A DNA stretch of 64,000 nt from Pelagibacterium nitratireducens (GTDB lineage: Bacteria; Pseudomonadota; Alphaproteobacteria; Rhizobiales; Devosiaceae), in NCBI RefSeq assembly GCF_037044555.1, contig NZ_CP146275.1:1902501-1966500 (forward strand), written 5' to 3'. A program made the translations under genes and the position numbers. The stretch's first letter is position 1; each line of letters opens with the position of its first letter. Below the pieces are notes generated by a model. It did not search any database. It worked only from the letters and a program-made list of their open reading frames with translations, and was not told the DNA's origin. Positions 37,527 through 46,929 of this stretch are shown here, piece after piece.

Positions 37527-37877
37527 TCAGACCGCGAAGCTGGTGCCGCAGCCGCACGAGGCGACGGCGTTGGGGTTCTTGATCTGGAAGGACTGGCCGA
37601 TCAGATCGTCGACAAAGTCGATTTCGGCGCCGCCCATGAATTCAAGGCTCATCGAATCGATGTAAACGGTGGCCCCGTCCCGGGAAAGGACCAGATCGTC
37701 TTCGGTGGGGGTTTCCTTGACGAAATTGTACTCGTACTGGAAACCCGAACACCCGCCGCCCGCTACGGCGATGCGCAGGACGGTGCCAGGGTCTTCCTTT
37801 GACAGGATGCGATTGATCCGCTTGGCGGCGCGCTCTGTCAAAACGACCTCGTTCGGTGATAGTTGGATATCGGTCAT
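37527..37877 (-). CDS. erpA: Iron-sulfur cluster insertion protein (A-type carrier)
   Basis: A 116-residue A-type Fe-S carrier. The three ligand cysteines are present: Cys43 (GGGCSGFQYEY), Cys108 and Cys110 (SCGCGTSF). ATG 37877 gives the family length; an upstream extension is not family-like. It transfers clusters to apo-proteins. It diverges from dgt with 76 bp between the starts. Confidence 0.95.
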   Translation of the reverse strand: MTDIQLSPNEVVLTERAAKRINRILSKEDPGTVLRIAVAGGGCSGFQYEYNFVKETPTEDDLVLSRDGATVYIDSMSLEFMGGAEIDFVDDLIGQSFQIKNPNAVASCGCGTSFAV

Positions 37878-37953
37878 GGCGCTGCTGCTTTTGATTGCAA
37901 ATTCGGTCTCCAACATAAGATCGTAGAGCGACGATGAAAAGGGGCTCTCCCAC

Positions 37954-39135
37954 ATGAGTGATATGCATGCGGTTTATGCCGCCGATCCGGCACAGTCGCG
38001 GGGGCGGGTCTATCGGCCCTCAGCCAGCCCGACACGCAATGAATTTCAGCGGGACCGGGACCGGATCATCCATTCGACGGCGTTCCGGAGGCTGCAACAC
38101 AAGACGCAGGTTTTCCTTCATCACGAGGGCCAGCACTTCAGAACCCGGCTGACCCATACGCTCGAAGTGAGCCAGATCGCACGCTCGATCGCGCGGGCGC
38201 TGCGACTCAACGAGGATCTGGCCGAGGCCGTGGCGCTTTCGCACGATCTGGGGCATACCCCGTTCGGGCATGCCGGCGAGCGGGTGCTGGCCGATAAAAT
38301 GGCAGAGCTTGGCGGGTTCGATCACAATATTCAGGCGCTTCGTGTGGTGGGGATGCTGGAGAACCGCTATGCCGACCATGACGGGCTGAACCTGACCTGG
38401 GAGACGCTCGAAGGCATCCTCAAGCACAATGGCCCGGTGGTGGGTGCGGCGTCCGAGCACGGGCAGGATATCGGGGCGGCGCTGGCGGACATTCCGGCCA
38501 GTGAGGATTTGTTGCCTGAAACCTATGCCAATCTCGAGGCGCAGGTGGCCGCGATTGCCGACGATATTGCCTATAACGCTCACGATATCGACGACGCGGT
38601 AAGGGCGGGGCTGGTGGTGATCGACGATCTTGTCGATGTGCCGCTGGTGGGGCCGATCGCGCGTGAAGTCGTCGACATGTGGCCGGGACTGGAGCGGGGG
38701 CGCCAGATCCACGAGGTGCAGCGGCGGCTGATCACACGGACCATCGAGGCGGTGATTGCCGAAAGTGCCGAGCGGCTGATCGCGGCGGATCCGCAAAGTG
38801 CCGACGACGTGCGGTATGCGGGGCAGGCCCTGATCGGGTTTCCCGCCGAGATGGCGGAGGATGAGACCGAACTCAAGGCTTTCATGTTTGCCAAGGTTTA
38901 TCGCGACGCGCGCGTCATGGGGCCGGTGCGCGAGAGCGAGGCGGTGGTGGGGCGGCTGTTTGACGCCTATATCGCCGATGGAGACATGCCGGGGCGCTGG
39001 GGGCTGGCCCACAGCGCCGCACGTTCGGAGGCGGCGCGGGCGCGGATCGTTTGCGATTTCGTGGCCGGGATGACCGACCCGTTCGCGCTTGACGAACACG
39101 CCCGTTTGTTTGACGAAAGACCGGAATTCCGGTAA
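37954..39135 (+). CDS. dgt: Deoxyguanosinetriphosphate triphosphohydrolase-like protein
   Basis: A 393-residue HD-domain dNTPase. The metal-binding residues are visible: His68 (RLTHTLEV), His97-Asp98 (LSHDLGHTPFGHAGE) and a later Asp in DDIAYNAHDIDDA. It hydrolyses dNTPs to deoxynucleosides and triphosphate. Start MSDMHAVYAADPAQSRGR with AGGGG upstream. First gene of the long dgt-argS-SPOR run; a 140-bp hairpin repeat separates it from argS. Confidence 0.95.
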   Translation: MSDMHAVYAADPAQSRGRVYRPSASPTRNEFQRDRDRIIHSTAFRRLQHKTQVFLHHEGQHFRTRLTHTLEVSQIARSIARALRLNEDLAEAVALSHDLGHTPFGHAGERVLADKMAELGGFDHNIQALRVVGMLENRYADHDGLNLTWETLEGILKHNGPVVGAASEHGQDIGAALADIPASEDLLPETYANLEAQVAAIADDIAYNAHDIDDAVRAGLVVIDDLVDVPLVGPIAREVVDMWPGLERGRQIHEVQRRLITRTIEAVIAESAERLIAADPQSADDVRYAGQALIGFPAEMAEDETELKAFMFAKVYRDARVMGPVRESEAVVGRLFDAYIADGDMPGRWGLAHSAARSEAARARIVCDFVAGMTDPFALDEHARLFDERPEFR

Positions 39136-39144
39136 CCCGCCCCC

Positions 39145-39284
39145 GGCATGCCGATATTGGCGTGAAGGCGGGCTGCAAACACCAGCTTTCTGCGCTTCCG
39201 GTGCTCACGTACTGTCTGTACGCTCCGCTCCGGTTCTCGAAAGCTAGCGTTTTCGCCGCACCTTGACGCCAATCTCAACGTGCC
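39145..39284. repeat. Long hairpin repeat family B, copy 1
   Basis: A ~140-bp inverted repeat. The central part (TTCTGCGCTTCCGGTGCTC around 39188-39206, then CACGTAC / GTACGCTCCGCTCCGG, ending CTCGAAA) is shared with copy 2. The outer arms are specific to this copy but complementary to each other (ATTGGCGT / ACGCCAAT, GGCA / TGCC, CAGCTTT / AAAGCTAG). Lies between dgt and argS. Confidence 0.88.
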
Positions 39285-39315
39285 GGTCTCAAATTTCAAT
39301 CATAGGTTTCCTTTC

Positions 39316-41067
39316 ATGGATGTGTTTGCCCTTTTTGAAGGGCGCGTCACCGATGCGCTGATCGCGAGTTTTCCCGAGCTGGCCGACAATCGCGAATTGT
39401 TGGGCCGCGTCGTGGTCGAGCCGCCGCGCGATGCCGCCCATGGGGACCTTTCGACCAATGCGGCGATGGTGGTGGCCAAGCCGCTGGGCAAGAACCCGCG
39501 CGAAGTCGCCGCGGCAATTTCCGAGCGGTTTTCAGGCGATGCCGATGTGGCTTCGGTCGAGATCGCCGGACCGGGGTTCATCAATTTCCGGCTGCAGCAA
39601 AGCGTCTGGCACAAGGTGCTCTCTTCTATTGCCGAACGCGGCGACGATTTCGGACGGGCCGATGTGGGGCAGGGCGAGAAGGTCAATGTCGAATATGTTT
39701 CGGCCAATCCGACCGGGCCGATGCATGTGGGCCATACGCGCGGCGCCGTTTATGGCGACGCGCTGGCATCGCTTCTGGCCTATGCAGGCTACCAGGTGTC
39801 CAAGGAATATTACATCAACGATGCCGGATCGCAGGTCGATACGCTGGCCCGCTCGGCTTTCCTGCGCTACCGCGAGGCGCTGGGTGAAACGATTGAAATT
39901 CCAGCGGGCTTTTATCCGGGCGACTATCTGGTCCCGGTGGGGCAGGCGCTTGTGGAAGAATTCGGCAACTCCTTGTTGGACAAGCCCGAAGAGGCGTGGC
40001 TGGCGCCGGTCAAGCAGCATGTGCTGGCCGCAATGCTTGAACTGATCAAGGCCGATCTGAAAAAACTCAATATCGAGCACGACGTGTTCTTTTCCGAAAA
40101 GACCCTGCACGGACCAGGGGGCGAGATCGAAAAGACGCTGGCCTGGCTGCGCGAGGAGGGCCTGATCTATGAGGGGCGGCTCGACCCGCCGAAGGGCAAG
40201 CTGCCCGACGACTGGGAAGACCGCGAGCAGACGCTGTTTCGCGCCACCCAGTTCGGCGACGACGTGGACCGGGCGCTCGTCAAATCGGATGGCAGCTACA
40301 CCTATTTTGCAGCCGACATCGCCTATCACCGTAACAAGGTGCTGCGCGGCTTTACGACGTTGATCGACGTTCTGGGCGCCGACCATGCGGGTTATGCCAA
40401 GCGCATCGAAGCGGCAGTGAAAGCCGTATCGGGCGGCAAGGCTTCGGCCGACGTGCGGTTCTGCCAGCTGGTCAAGCTGTTGCGGAATGGCGAGCCTGTG
40501 AAAATGAGCAAGCGGTCCGGTGACTTGGTGACACTTGCTGATGTTGTGGAAGAAGTCGGTGTGGACGCGACCCGTTTCATGCTGCTGTTCCGGCGCAACG
40601 ACGCGCCGCTCGATTTCGACTTTGCGCTGGTCAAAGAGCAGAGCAAGGACAATCCGGTTTTTTACGTCCAGTATGCCCATGCGAGGACGTTTTCGATTTT
40701 CCGCAATGCGGCGCGCGACCTGCCCGACCTCGATACCTCCGATGCGGCACTGGCCGGAGCCGACCTCTCGTTGCTCGCAACAGGCGATGAAATCGAGTTG
40801 ATCCGGTTGCTCGGATCCTGGCCGCGGCAGGTTGCGGCGGCGGCGCGGGCGCATGAACCGCATAGACTTGCGTTTTACTTGCACGAGCTTGCCGCGCAGT
40901 TCCACGCTTTCTGGGGAAAGGGCAAGGAAGATCCCAGCTTACGCTTTGTTAACGACGATGACCCGAAACTGACACTGGCTCGACTCGCGCTTGTGGATGG
41001 CGTGCGCCGGGTTCTCGGCAACGGCCTTGATCTTTTAGGCGTCAGCGCCCCGCAAGAGCTTTCATAA
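39316..41067 (+). CDS. argS: Arginyl-tRNA synthetase
   Basis: A 583-residue class I synthetase. It has the N-terminal additional domain ([12 protein letters not shown]), the HIGH-equivalent HVGH in [15 protein letters not shown], the MSKRSGD segment at the KMSKS position, and the C-terminal DALR anticodon-binding domain. ATG 39316 begins MDVFALFE; the ribosome site is weak, perhaps because the hairpin repeat sits just upstream. Confidence 0.97.
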   Translation: MDVFALFEGRVTDALIASFPELADNRELLGRVVVEPPRDAAHGDLSTNAAMVVAKPLGKNPREVAAAISERFSGDADVASVEIAGPGFINFRLQQSVWHKVLSSIAERGDDFGRADVGQGEKVNVEYVSANPTGPMHVGHTRGAVYGDALASLLAYAGYQVSKEYYINDAGSQVDTLARSAFLRYREALGETIEIPAGFYPGDYLVPVGQALVEEFGNSLLDKPEEAWLAPVKQHVLAAMLELIKADLKKLNIEHDVFFSEKTLHGPGGEIEKTLAWLREEGLIYEGRLDPPKGKLPDDWEDREQTLFRATQFGDDVDRALVKSDGSYTYFAADIAYHRNKVLRGFTTLIDVLGADHAGYAKRIEAAVKAVSGGKASADVRFCQLVKLLRNGEPVKMSKRSGDLVTLADVVEEVGVDATRFMLLFRRNDAPLDFDFALVKEQSKDNPVFYVQYAHARTFSIFRNAARDLPDLDTSDAALAGADLSLLATGDEIELIRLLGSWPRQVAAAARAHEPHRLAFYLHELAAQFHAFWGKGKEDPSLRFVNDDDPKLTLARLALVDGVRRVLGNGLDLLGVSAPQELS

Positions 41068-41152
41068 TTACGGCGCATTGCTGTGAACAGTTCCGTGGGC
41101 ATGCTCGCAATCAAGGGCAAGTTAAAGCGAAAGACTTTCGGGGCACTGCTCT

Positions 41153-43174
41153 ATGACCGATACAAAGCACAACCCGGCCACGGCGGGTCAGGACTCCGAT
41201 GATCTGATTGCGGAACTGGCGCGGCTTGTGGCGCAGGATGCCCGCACGGCCGCGGCGCCGGCCAGCGCCCACAGACCCGCCGAGCCGGAGGTTTCCGCCC
41301 AGCCCGAGCCCGAACAGCCCGCTCAGGACGATTTTTACCAGGCCGAGCCCGGTTTCGGCGTGCCCCAGGATGTGCCTTTCGAGGGCGAAGGGGAAACCGA
41401 GCCGACGCAGGACGCAGGGCAGAGCGATGCGATGCCGGTTTTCGATTTCGGGTTTGGAACCGCGCAACGGGCCAGTGTGGACACGCAAGAGGTGTCGGGC
41501 GACCCGATTGCCGATTTGATCGCCGACGCCGAAGTGGAGACCTACCAGAGCGATTCTTCGCAGGACGATGATTGGGCCAACCACGACGATCCGCTTCCTG
41601 CCGAACCCGAGCCTTCATATGAAGACTATGGGCGATCGAGCGCGGCGTTTTCCGATGCGGCACCGGTGCCGCACGAACGCGATCCGATCGGCGATATCGA
41701 AGCATTGATCGGGGAGGCGGCGCGGGCCAATTCGGTCGATACCGGACTGCCGGGCGGGCGGCGCGTGAAATCGAGCTTTCTCGATGATTTTGAAACCGAT
41801 GCCGCCGTGGATGCCGCGGAATCGGCGATACTGGCCGCTGCCGCCGCCACCGGGTCTTCGGTGCGGCGCGTCGAGCCTGCAAACGACCCCGAAGATTGGC
41901 TCGTGGCGCCAGCACCCCGTCAGATCGAGGAGCGGCCAGAGCCTGCTGTCGATCCGCAGCCGAGCCAAGAGCAATTTATACCCGATCCACTGTTTGCCTC
42001 GCCGGTACCGCCCCCGTCTGAACCGGAAGCGCAAGCGGCGCCAGCCGACTATGCCGACGACGATTACACCGATGAAGCCTATGCCGATGAAGCCTATGCT
42101 GAGGAAGAGCCGGCGCCGAGACGCCCGCGCCGCCGGCTTGGCGGATTCGTTTTGCCGGTTGCGGCAGGGGCGGTGATTTTCGCACTGATCGGCGGCGTTT
42201 ATTTCGCGTTCTTCTCCGGCCCCGGAGAGCCGGGCGAAGCGCCGGTGCTGACCGCCGATGCATCGCCGCTCAAGGAAGATGCGCCGCCGCAGAGCGAGTC
42301 GACAGCCAGCGAATCGGTGGTTTTCAGCGAGATCGAGGGCAATGGCGGGTCTCCCGAAGACGAGGCGCTGGTGTCGCGCGACCAGACCAATGGTGCCAGC
42401 GGCGCCCAGGTCGCCGAGGTTCTGGCACCCGAGGACGGCGAAACGGCGCTTGCCAATCGTCCGGTGCGTACGGTTACCGTTCGGCCCGACGGCACGATCG
42501 TCCAGGCGACCGACAGCGTTGCGGGGTCGAACGTTCTGCCTGTCGAAAGGCCCGATGTGCCTGCTGTTCCCAACAGCACGCTGACCTCCGATCCGATCGG
42601 GGAGGCAATTGCGCTGGCCATGGCCGATGGCGAAACAGCAGCGGCGAGCCAAACCGAGGCGCCCGCGGCAGATGCAAGCGAGGCTCTGCCTGAGGCAGCC
42701 AGCACCCCTGAAACGGCAGATGAGACCGAAACGGGAGCTGCGGCAACGGCTGAAGATGCCGGTGCGCCGGTGCCGGTCGCGCGGCCGGCCGGACTGACGG
42801 CCCAGGATACGACAGCGTCGACGCCCGTTCCCGCATCGGAAGCCCCGGCGACCGAAACGGTTGCCGCTGTCACGCCGACGGAAACAACGCCTGCCCCGGC
42901 CGCGGCGGCAGCGACGCCGGCGGCCGATGTCGGTGCGTGGGTGCAATTGTCATCGCAGCGGAGCGAAGCGGATGCGCAGGCCGATATCCCCTCGCTGCAG
43001 GCCCGCTATGGTACGCTGTTCAACGGCGCGACGCCCCAGGTCAGCCGGGTCGATCTGGGTGAACGTGGCATCTATTATCGCGTGCGGCTGCCACAGCCGA
43101 GCTTCGATCAGGCCAATTCGGTCTGCACGGCGATCCAGGGGCAGGGTGGCGACTGTTTCGTGCTGAACAACTAG
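41153..43174 (+). CDS. SPOR-domain cell-envelope protein
   Basis: A 673-residue bitopic membrane protein. A long acidic, Pro/Ala-rich cytoplasmic part (~1-325, with tandem DEAYADEAY units) precedes a basic RRPRRR stop-transfer flank and one membrane helix (~330-355, GFVLPVAAGAVIFALIGG). A low-complexity periplasmic linker and a C-terminal SPOR domain (from ~590, GAWVQLSSQRSEADAQADI) follow. SPOR domains bind denuded glycan at division sites. The position between argS and scpA is conserved; nagZ usually follows but is absent here. Confidence 0.88.
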   Translation: MTDTKHNPATAGQDSDDLIAELARLVAQDARTAAAPASAHRPAEPEVSAQPEPEQPAQDDFYQAEPGFGVPQDVPFEGEGETEPTQDAGQSDAMPVFDFGFGTAQRASVDTQEVSGDPIADLIADAEVETYQSDSSQDDDWANHDDPLPAEPEPSYEDYGRSSAAFSDAAPVPHERDPIGDIEALIGEAARANSVDTGLPGGRRVKSSFLDDFETDAAVDAAESAILAAAAATGSSVRRVEPANDPEDWLVAPAPRQIEERPEPAVDPQPSQEQFIPDPLFASPVPPPSEPEAQAAPADYADDDYTDEAYADEAYAEEEPAPRRPRRRLGGFVLPVAAGAVIFALIGGVYFAFFSGPGEPGEAPVLTADASPLKEDAPPQSESTASESVVFSEIEGNGGSPEDEALVSRDQTNGASGAQVAEVLAPEDGETALANRPVRTVTVRPDGTIVQATDSVAGSNVLPVERPDVPAVPNSTLTSDPIGEAIALAMADGETAAASQTEAPAADASEALPEAASTPETADETETGAAATAEDAGAPVPVARPAGLTAQDTTASTPVPASEAPATETVAAVTPTETTPAPAAAAATPAADVGAWVQLSSQRSEADAQADIPSLQARYGTLFNGATPQVSRVDLGERGIYYRVRLPQPSFDQANSVCTAIQGQGGDCFVLNN

Positions 43175-43177
43175 GGC

Positions 43178-43317
43178 ATGCCGCGATTCAGATCATGCTG
43201 GACTGCAAACGGCCATTTTCTGCGCTTCCGGTGCTCACGTACATAATGTACGCTCCGCTCCGGTTCTCGAAAACGACCATTTTCGCCTCAGCCTGATCTG
43301 AATCACAACATACCCTG
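43178..43317. repeat. Long hairpin repeat family B, copy 2
   Basis: Same core as copy 1 (TTCTGCGCTTCCGGTGCTC ... GTACGCTCCGCTCCGG) but with a different loop and different, mutually complementary arms (GATTCAGATCA at about 43184-43194 with TGATCTGAATC at 43293-43303; GGCCATTTTC with GAAAACGACC). Lies between the SPOR gene and scpA, where related genomes carry nagZ. Confidence 0.88.
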
Positions 43318-43408
43318 GGCACCAACGGTTCTCATGGCTTGACTGGGTTGAGGGGAGTGGCAATGCTGCTCTCCTCTTTTTGCTTTTTTGCTTTGCCAGC
43401 GGCGGGAT

Positions 43409-44203
43409 ATGGCCGAGACTTCTGATCCCTGGTTCGATGCAGTGCCCGAGCGTGCGCAGGCCGATGCCGTGCTGCATGTGGACGTGCGCGGTTATGAAGG
43501 TCCGATGGACCTTCTGCTCGACCTTGCCCGCAAGCAGAAGGTGGATCTTTCGGGCATTTCGGTGCTGGCGCTCGCCGAGCAATATCTGGCGTTTATCGAG
43601 ACTATCCGCCAGCAGCGGATCGAGGTGGCGGCCGATTATCTGGTGATGGCGGCGTGGCTGGCGTATCTGAAAAGCCGGCTGATGGTGCCGCAGCAGACCG
43701 ATGACGACGAGCCGAGCGGCGAGGAAATGGCGGCATTGCTGCAGTTCCGGCTGGCGAGGCTCGAAGCGATGCGCGATGCCGCGGGGCGGCTGCTCAATCG
43801 CGCGCGGCTGGGGCGCGACGTTTTCGCACGCGGGATGCCCGAGCCGGTCTCAATCACGCGGCATGCGCTGTGGGAGGCCGACCTTTATCAATTGCTGCGG
43901 GCCTATGCGGCGCAGCGCGAACGCGGTATTCCGGCCGAATATTCGCCCCACCAGCGCACGGTTTGGGGGTTGCAGGAGGCGCGCGAAATCCTGGAGCGGC
44001 TGATCGGGCAGAGTTTTGAGTGGGTATCGCTCGATACCTATCTCGCCGAGTATCTGGCGCGACCCGAAGAACGGGCGACGGCGATGGCGTCGAGCTTTAC
44101 CGCATCGCTGGAACTGGTGCGGCTGGGGCAGGTCGAGTTGCGCCAGCAGGAGGCCTTCGCGCCGCTCCTTATGCGCCGGCGGCAGGGGGAGACGCCGCAA
44201 TGA
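43409..44203 (+). CDS. scpA: Segregation and condensation protein A
   Basis: A 264-residue kleisin of the SMC-ScpAB condensin. N-terminal SMC-neck binding part (VRGYEGPMDLLLDLARKQKVDLSGI in part), with VAADYLVMAAWLAYLKSRLM, and C-terminal winged helix. ATG 43409 is chosen over an upstream TTG; the ribosome site is close (GGCGGGAT), so the start is not certain. Translationally coupled to scpB (ATGA). Confidence 0.93.
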   Translation: MAETSDPWFDAVPERAQADAVLHVDVRGYEGPMDLLLDLARKQKVDLSGISVLALAEQYLAFIETIRQQRIEVAADYLVMAAWLAYLKSRLMVPQQTDDDEPSGEEMAALLQFRLARLEAMRDAAGRLLNRARLGRDVFARGMPEPVSITRHALWEADLYQLLRAYAAQRERGIPAEYSPHQRTVWGLQEAREILERLIGQSFEWVSLDTYLAEYLARPEERATAMASSFTASLELVRLGQVELRQQEAFAPLLMRRRQGETPQ

Positions 44204-44862
44204 GTGCGCTGGAAAACGATGTTTCCGAACTCCATGAGCGCAATCTGCGCATTCTCGAGGCGCTGCTGTTCGCTTCGGCCGAACCGGTCGATCTGCGCGA
44301 TGTCGCGCCGTTCCTTTCCGATGGGGCCGATGTGGATGCGCTGATCGATGCGTTGCAGGCCCGCTATGCGGGGCGGGGGATCAATCTGGTGCAGCGCGGG
44401 TCGAAATGGGCGTTCCGGACGGCGGACGATCTCAATTTCCTGTTGCGGCGGGAGGAAACCGATACGCGCCCGCTGTCGCGGGCGGCGCTGGAGACGCTGG
44501 CGATCATTGCCTATCATCAGCCGGTCACGCGGGCGGAAATCGAGGAGGTGCGCGGGGTTTCGATTTCCAAGGGAACGCTGGACGTGCTCATGGAAGCGGG
44601 ATGGGCGCGGATGCGGGGGCGGCGGCGGACGCCGGGGCGGCCGGTGACCTATGGCACGACCGAGGCGTTTCTGGACCATTTCGGGCTGGAAAGCCTTGGC
44701 GATCTGCCCGGGCTCGAGGAACTGAAGGGCGCGGGGCTGCTTTCGAGTCGCGTGCCGCCGAGTTTTTCCGTGCCCATGCCGTTCGACGGGGCGTTGCGCG
44801 ATGACGAGGATCCACTCGATCCCGACGATCAGGGTGATGCCGAAACCGAGAGCGAAGATTGA
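44200..44862 (+). CDS. scpB: Segregation and condensation protein B
   Basis: A 220-residue ScpB with two winged-helix domains (RILEALLFASAEPV; LETLAIIAYHQPVTRAEIEEVRGV in part; GRPVTYGTTEAFLDHFGL). It forms a dimer on ScpA to gate the SMC ring. The start overlaps the scpA stop and follows GGGGGAG. The C-terminal tail (~185-220) is strongly acidic. 141 bp separate it from tatA. Confidence 0.95.
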   Translation: MSALENDVSELHERNLRILEALLFASAEPVDLRDVAPFLSDGADVDALIDALQARYAGRGINLVQRGSKWAFRTADDLNFLLRREETDTRPLSRAALETLAIIAYHQPVTRAEIEEVRGVSISKGTLDVLMEAGWARMRGRRRTPGRPVTYGTTEAFLDHFGLESLGDLPGLEELKGAGLLSSRVPPSFSVPMPFDGALRDDEDPLDPDDQGDAETESED

Positions 44863-45003
44863 TCGGCCAGCGGCGCCCCGCGACGATTATGGTCCAACAA
44901 GAGCGCACAGCATCCTTGTTTTCGCCGCCAATAATCAATATCTGTGGGCCAGACACATCTGCCGGCCGGCGCCAATGCCGCCGTGCCATTAGGAGGTATT
45001 GAA

Positions 45004-45243
45004 ATGAATCCCGGACCCTGGGGACTTCTGGTTATCGCTGTCGTCGTGCTGCTGCTTTTCGGGCGCGGCAAGATTTCGGGCCTGATGGGCGAAGTCGCAG
45101 GCGGCATCAAGGCCTTCCGCAAGGGCATGGCCGAAGACGACACGCCTGACGACAAGGCCACGGCCACGATCGACCAGAAGCCCGGTCAGGCTGAGCCCAC
45201 GCTCAACCAGACCACGGAAGCTGAGACGCGCAAGGACGCCTAA
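45004..45243 (+). CDS. tatA: Sec-independent translocase subunit TatA
   Basis: A 79-residue TatA with one membrane helix ([19 protein letters not shown]) and a canonical amphipathic helix ([17 protein letters not shown]). It oligomerises to form the pore-like part of the twin-arginine export machine. Perfect Shine-Dalgarno AGGAGGT, 6 bases before ATG 45004; the longer upstream reading is rejected. The operon tatA-tatB-tatC is intact. Confidence 0.97.
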   Translation: MNPGPWGLLVIAVVVLLLFGRGKISGLMGEVAGGIKAFRKGMAEDDTPDDKATATIDQKPGQAEPTLNQTTEAETRKDA

Positions 45244-45286
45244 GACGCGTTCTTTCCGCATAGCTTTCAAACGAGGATAGATCAGC

Positions 45287-46027
45287 ATGCTTGGGCTTGG
45301 CTGGAGCGAGATGCTCGTTATCGGCATCGTGTTGCTTGTCGTCGTCGGCCCCAAAGACCTGCCGATGATGATGCGCAATGTCGGCCGGATGATGGGTACC
45401 GTGCGGCGCATGGGCAATGATTTCCGCCGGGAGATCGACAAGGCCATTGCCGCCGACGAGATCGCCGAGGCCAAGAAGGCTATTTCGGACCCGCTCAAGC
45501 AGACCAGCGCCGAGATCAATCGCGAATTCAATTCGATCCGCAATGGCAAGGTTGAGCCGACCGGCAAACTCAAGCCACCCGCTACGGGTGAGGAGAGCGT
45601 TGTCGATGCGATCCACGCACAGGCGGGCATCACACCATCGCGGGCCGAACCCTCCGCTGCGTCGGCGGCGTTGCGGGCCAAGGTGAGTGAATCGGTCGCC
45701 AAACCGGCCAACGCGGCCACAACCGAGGCCGAGCAACCGGCACCGATTGCCGATGCGCCGGCCAAGACCAAGGTCAAGGCCGCCCCACGCAAAGCGGCGA
45801 CATCAACGGCCAAAACCTCCGAACCCAAGAGCAAGGCTCCTGCGAAGGCTGCCAAGCCTGCGGCAGCGGCCAAAGCCGCAAAAAAGCCGGCGGCGAAAAA
45901 AACCGCCGACGAAAAGCCCGCCGCGCAGCAAAAACCTGCAAGCAAGACCGGCGCAACAAAGACCACGGCCAGAAAAGCGGCACCGGCGCGCAAAAAGGCC
46001 GTTGCGGAGACGGGCGGCGATAAATGA
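45287..46027 (+). CDS. tatB: Sec-independent translocase subunit TatB with long histone-like tail
   Basis: A 246-residue TatB. The membrane helix and amphipathic helix are canonical (GWSEMLVIGIVLLVVVGPKDLP, in part; MRNVGRMMGTVRRMGNDFR). The C-terminal part, about residues 130-246, is an Ala/Lys/Pro-rich low-complexity tail resembling histone H1 (KAAKPAAAAKAAKKPAAKK). With TatC it is the signal-peptide receptor. E. coli TatB is 171 residues, so the tail is extra. The stop overlaps the tatC start (ATGA). Confidence 0.95.
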   Translation: MLGLGWSEMLVIGIVLLVVVGPKDLPMMMRNVGRMMGTVRRMGNDFRREIDKAIAADEIAEAKKAISDPLKQTSAEINREFNSIRNGKVEPTGKLKPPATGEESVVDAIHAQAGITPSRAEPSAASAALRAKVSESVAKPANAATTEAEQPAPIADAPAKTKVKAAPRKAATSTAKTSEPKSKAPAKAAKPAAAAKAAKKPAAKKTADEKPAAQQKPASKTGATKTTARKAAPARKKAVAETGGDK

Positions 46028-46857
46028 CCGAGGCACAACAAAAGATCGCGGGATCCGCCCCGCCCAAGGAGGATGACCTCAAGGCCAGCGAGGCGCCGCT
46101 GATCGAGCATCTGACCGAGCTGCGCACACGACTGATCTATTCGATCATCGCGCTGGCGGTGCTGTTTATCCTGTGCTTTTTCGTTGCCGACCAGATCTAC
46201 GGCTTTTTGCTTGGGCCGTTCGTTGCGGCGGCGGGGAGCCCGGAGGCGGTGCGCCTGATCTATACGGCTCCGCAGGAGTTTTTCTTCACCAAGCTGTCGG
46301 TGGCGCTGTTTTCCGCCATTTTCCTGGCGTTTCCGATCATCGCTTCGCAGATTTACGCCTTTGTGGCGCCGGGGCTCTACAAGAACGAGCGCCTGGCGTT
46401 CCTGCCCTATCTCGTTGCGACGCCGATCTGTTTTCTGGTGGGCGCGGCGCTTGTCTATTATGGCGTGATGCCGCTGGCGCTTGGATTCTTTTTGGGGATG
46501 CAGCAGACCGATCCCTCAGGGGTCACCATCGAGATGGTGACGCGGGTCTCGGAATATCTGAGTCTGATCATGACGCTGCTGCTGGCATTCGGGGTATGCT
46601 TCCAGTTGCCGGTTATTCTGACGCTGCTGGCGCAGATCGGGCTGATCGGGGTCGACAACCTCAAGGCGTGGCGCAAATACGCGATCGTGGCGATCATCGT
46701 GATTGCGGCGTTCCTGACACCACCCGATCCGATTTCGCAGATCGGACTGGCGATCCCCTTGCTGCTGCTCTACGAGCTGTCGGTGTTTGCGGTGCGTATT
46801 GTCGAAAAACGGCGGCTGGAGCGTGAGGCTCAACTGGCCAAGGATCTCGAAGACTAA
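46024..46857 (+). CDS. tatC: Sec-independent translocase subunit TatC
   Basis: A 277-residue, six-helix membrane protein that reads twin-arginine signal peptides. Conserved cytoplasmic N-terminal motif LIEHLTELRTRLI, the periplasmic YTAPQEFFFTKL segment and the later EYLSLIMTLLLAFGVCFQLPV are visible. The N-terminal tail is longer and more acidic than in E. coli. Coupled to tatB by a 4-base overlap. Confidence 0.97.
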   Translation: MTEAQQKIAGSAPPKEDDLKASEAPLIEHLTELRTRLIYSIIALAVLFILCFFVADQIYGFLLGPFVAAAGSPEAVRLIYTAPQEFFFTKLSVALFSAIFLAFPIIASQIYAFVAPGLYKNERLAFLPYLVATPICFLVGAALVYYGVMPLALGFFLGMQQTDPSGVTIEMVTRVSEYLSLIMTLLLAFGVCFQLPVILTLLAQIGLIGVDNLKAWRKYAIVAIIVIAAFLTPPDPISQIGLAIPLLLLYELSVFAVRIVEKRRLEREAQLAKDLED

Positions 46858-46929
46858 GCGGTCCTTGAGTTTGACGCGCGGCTCGGCTAGGCACTGTCCG
46901 TATCTTTCTTTCCAGCGGACCAGCCCAAA

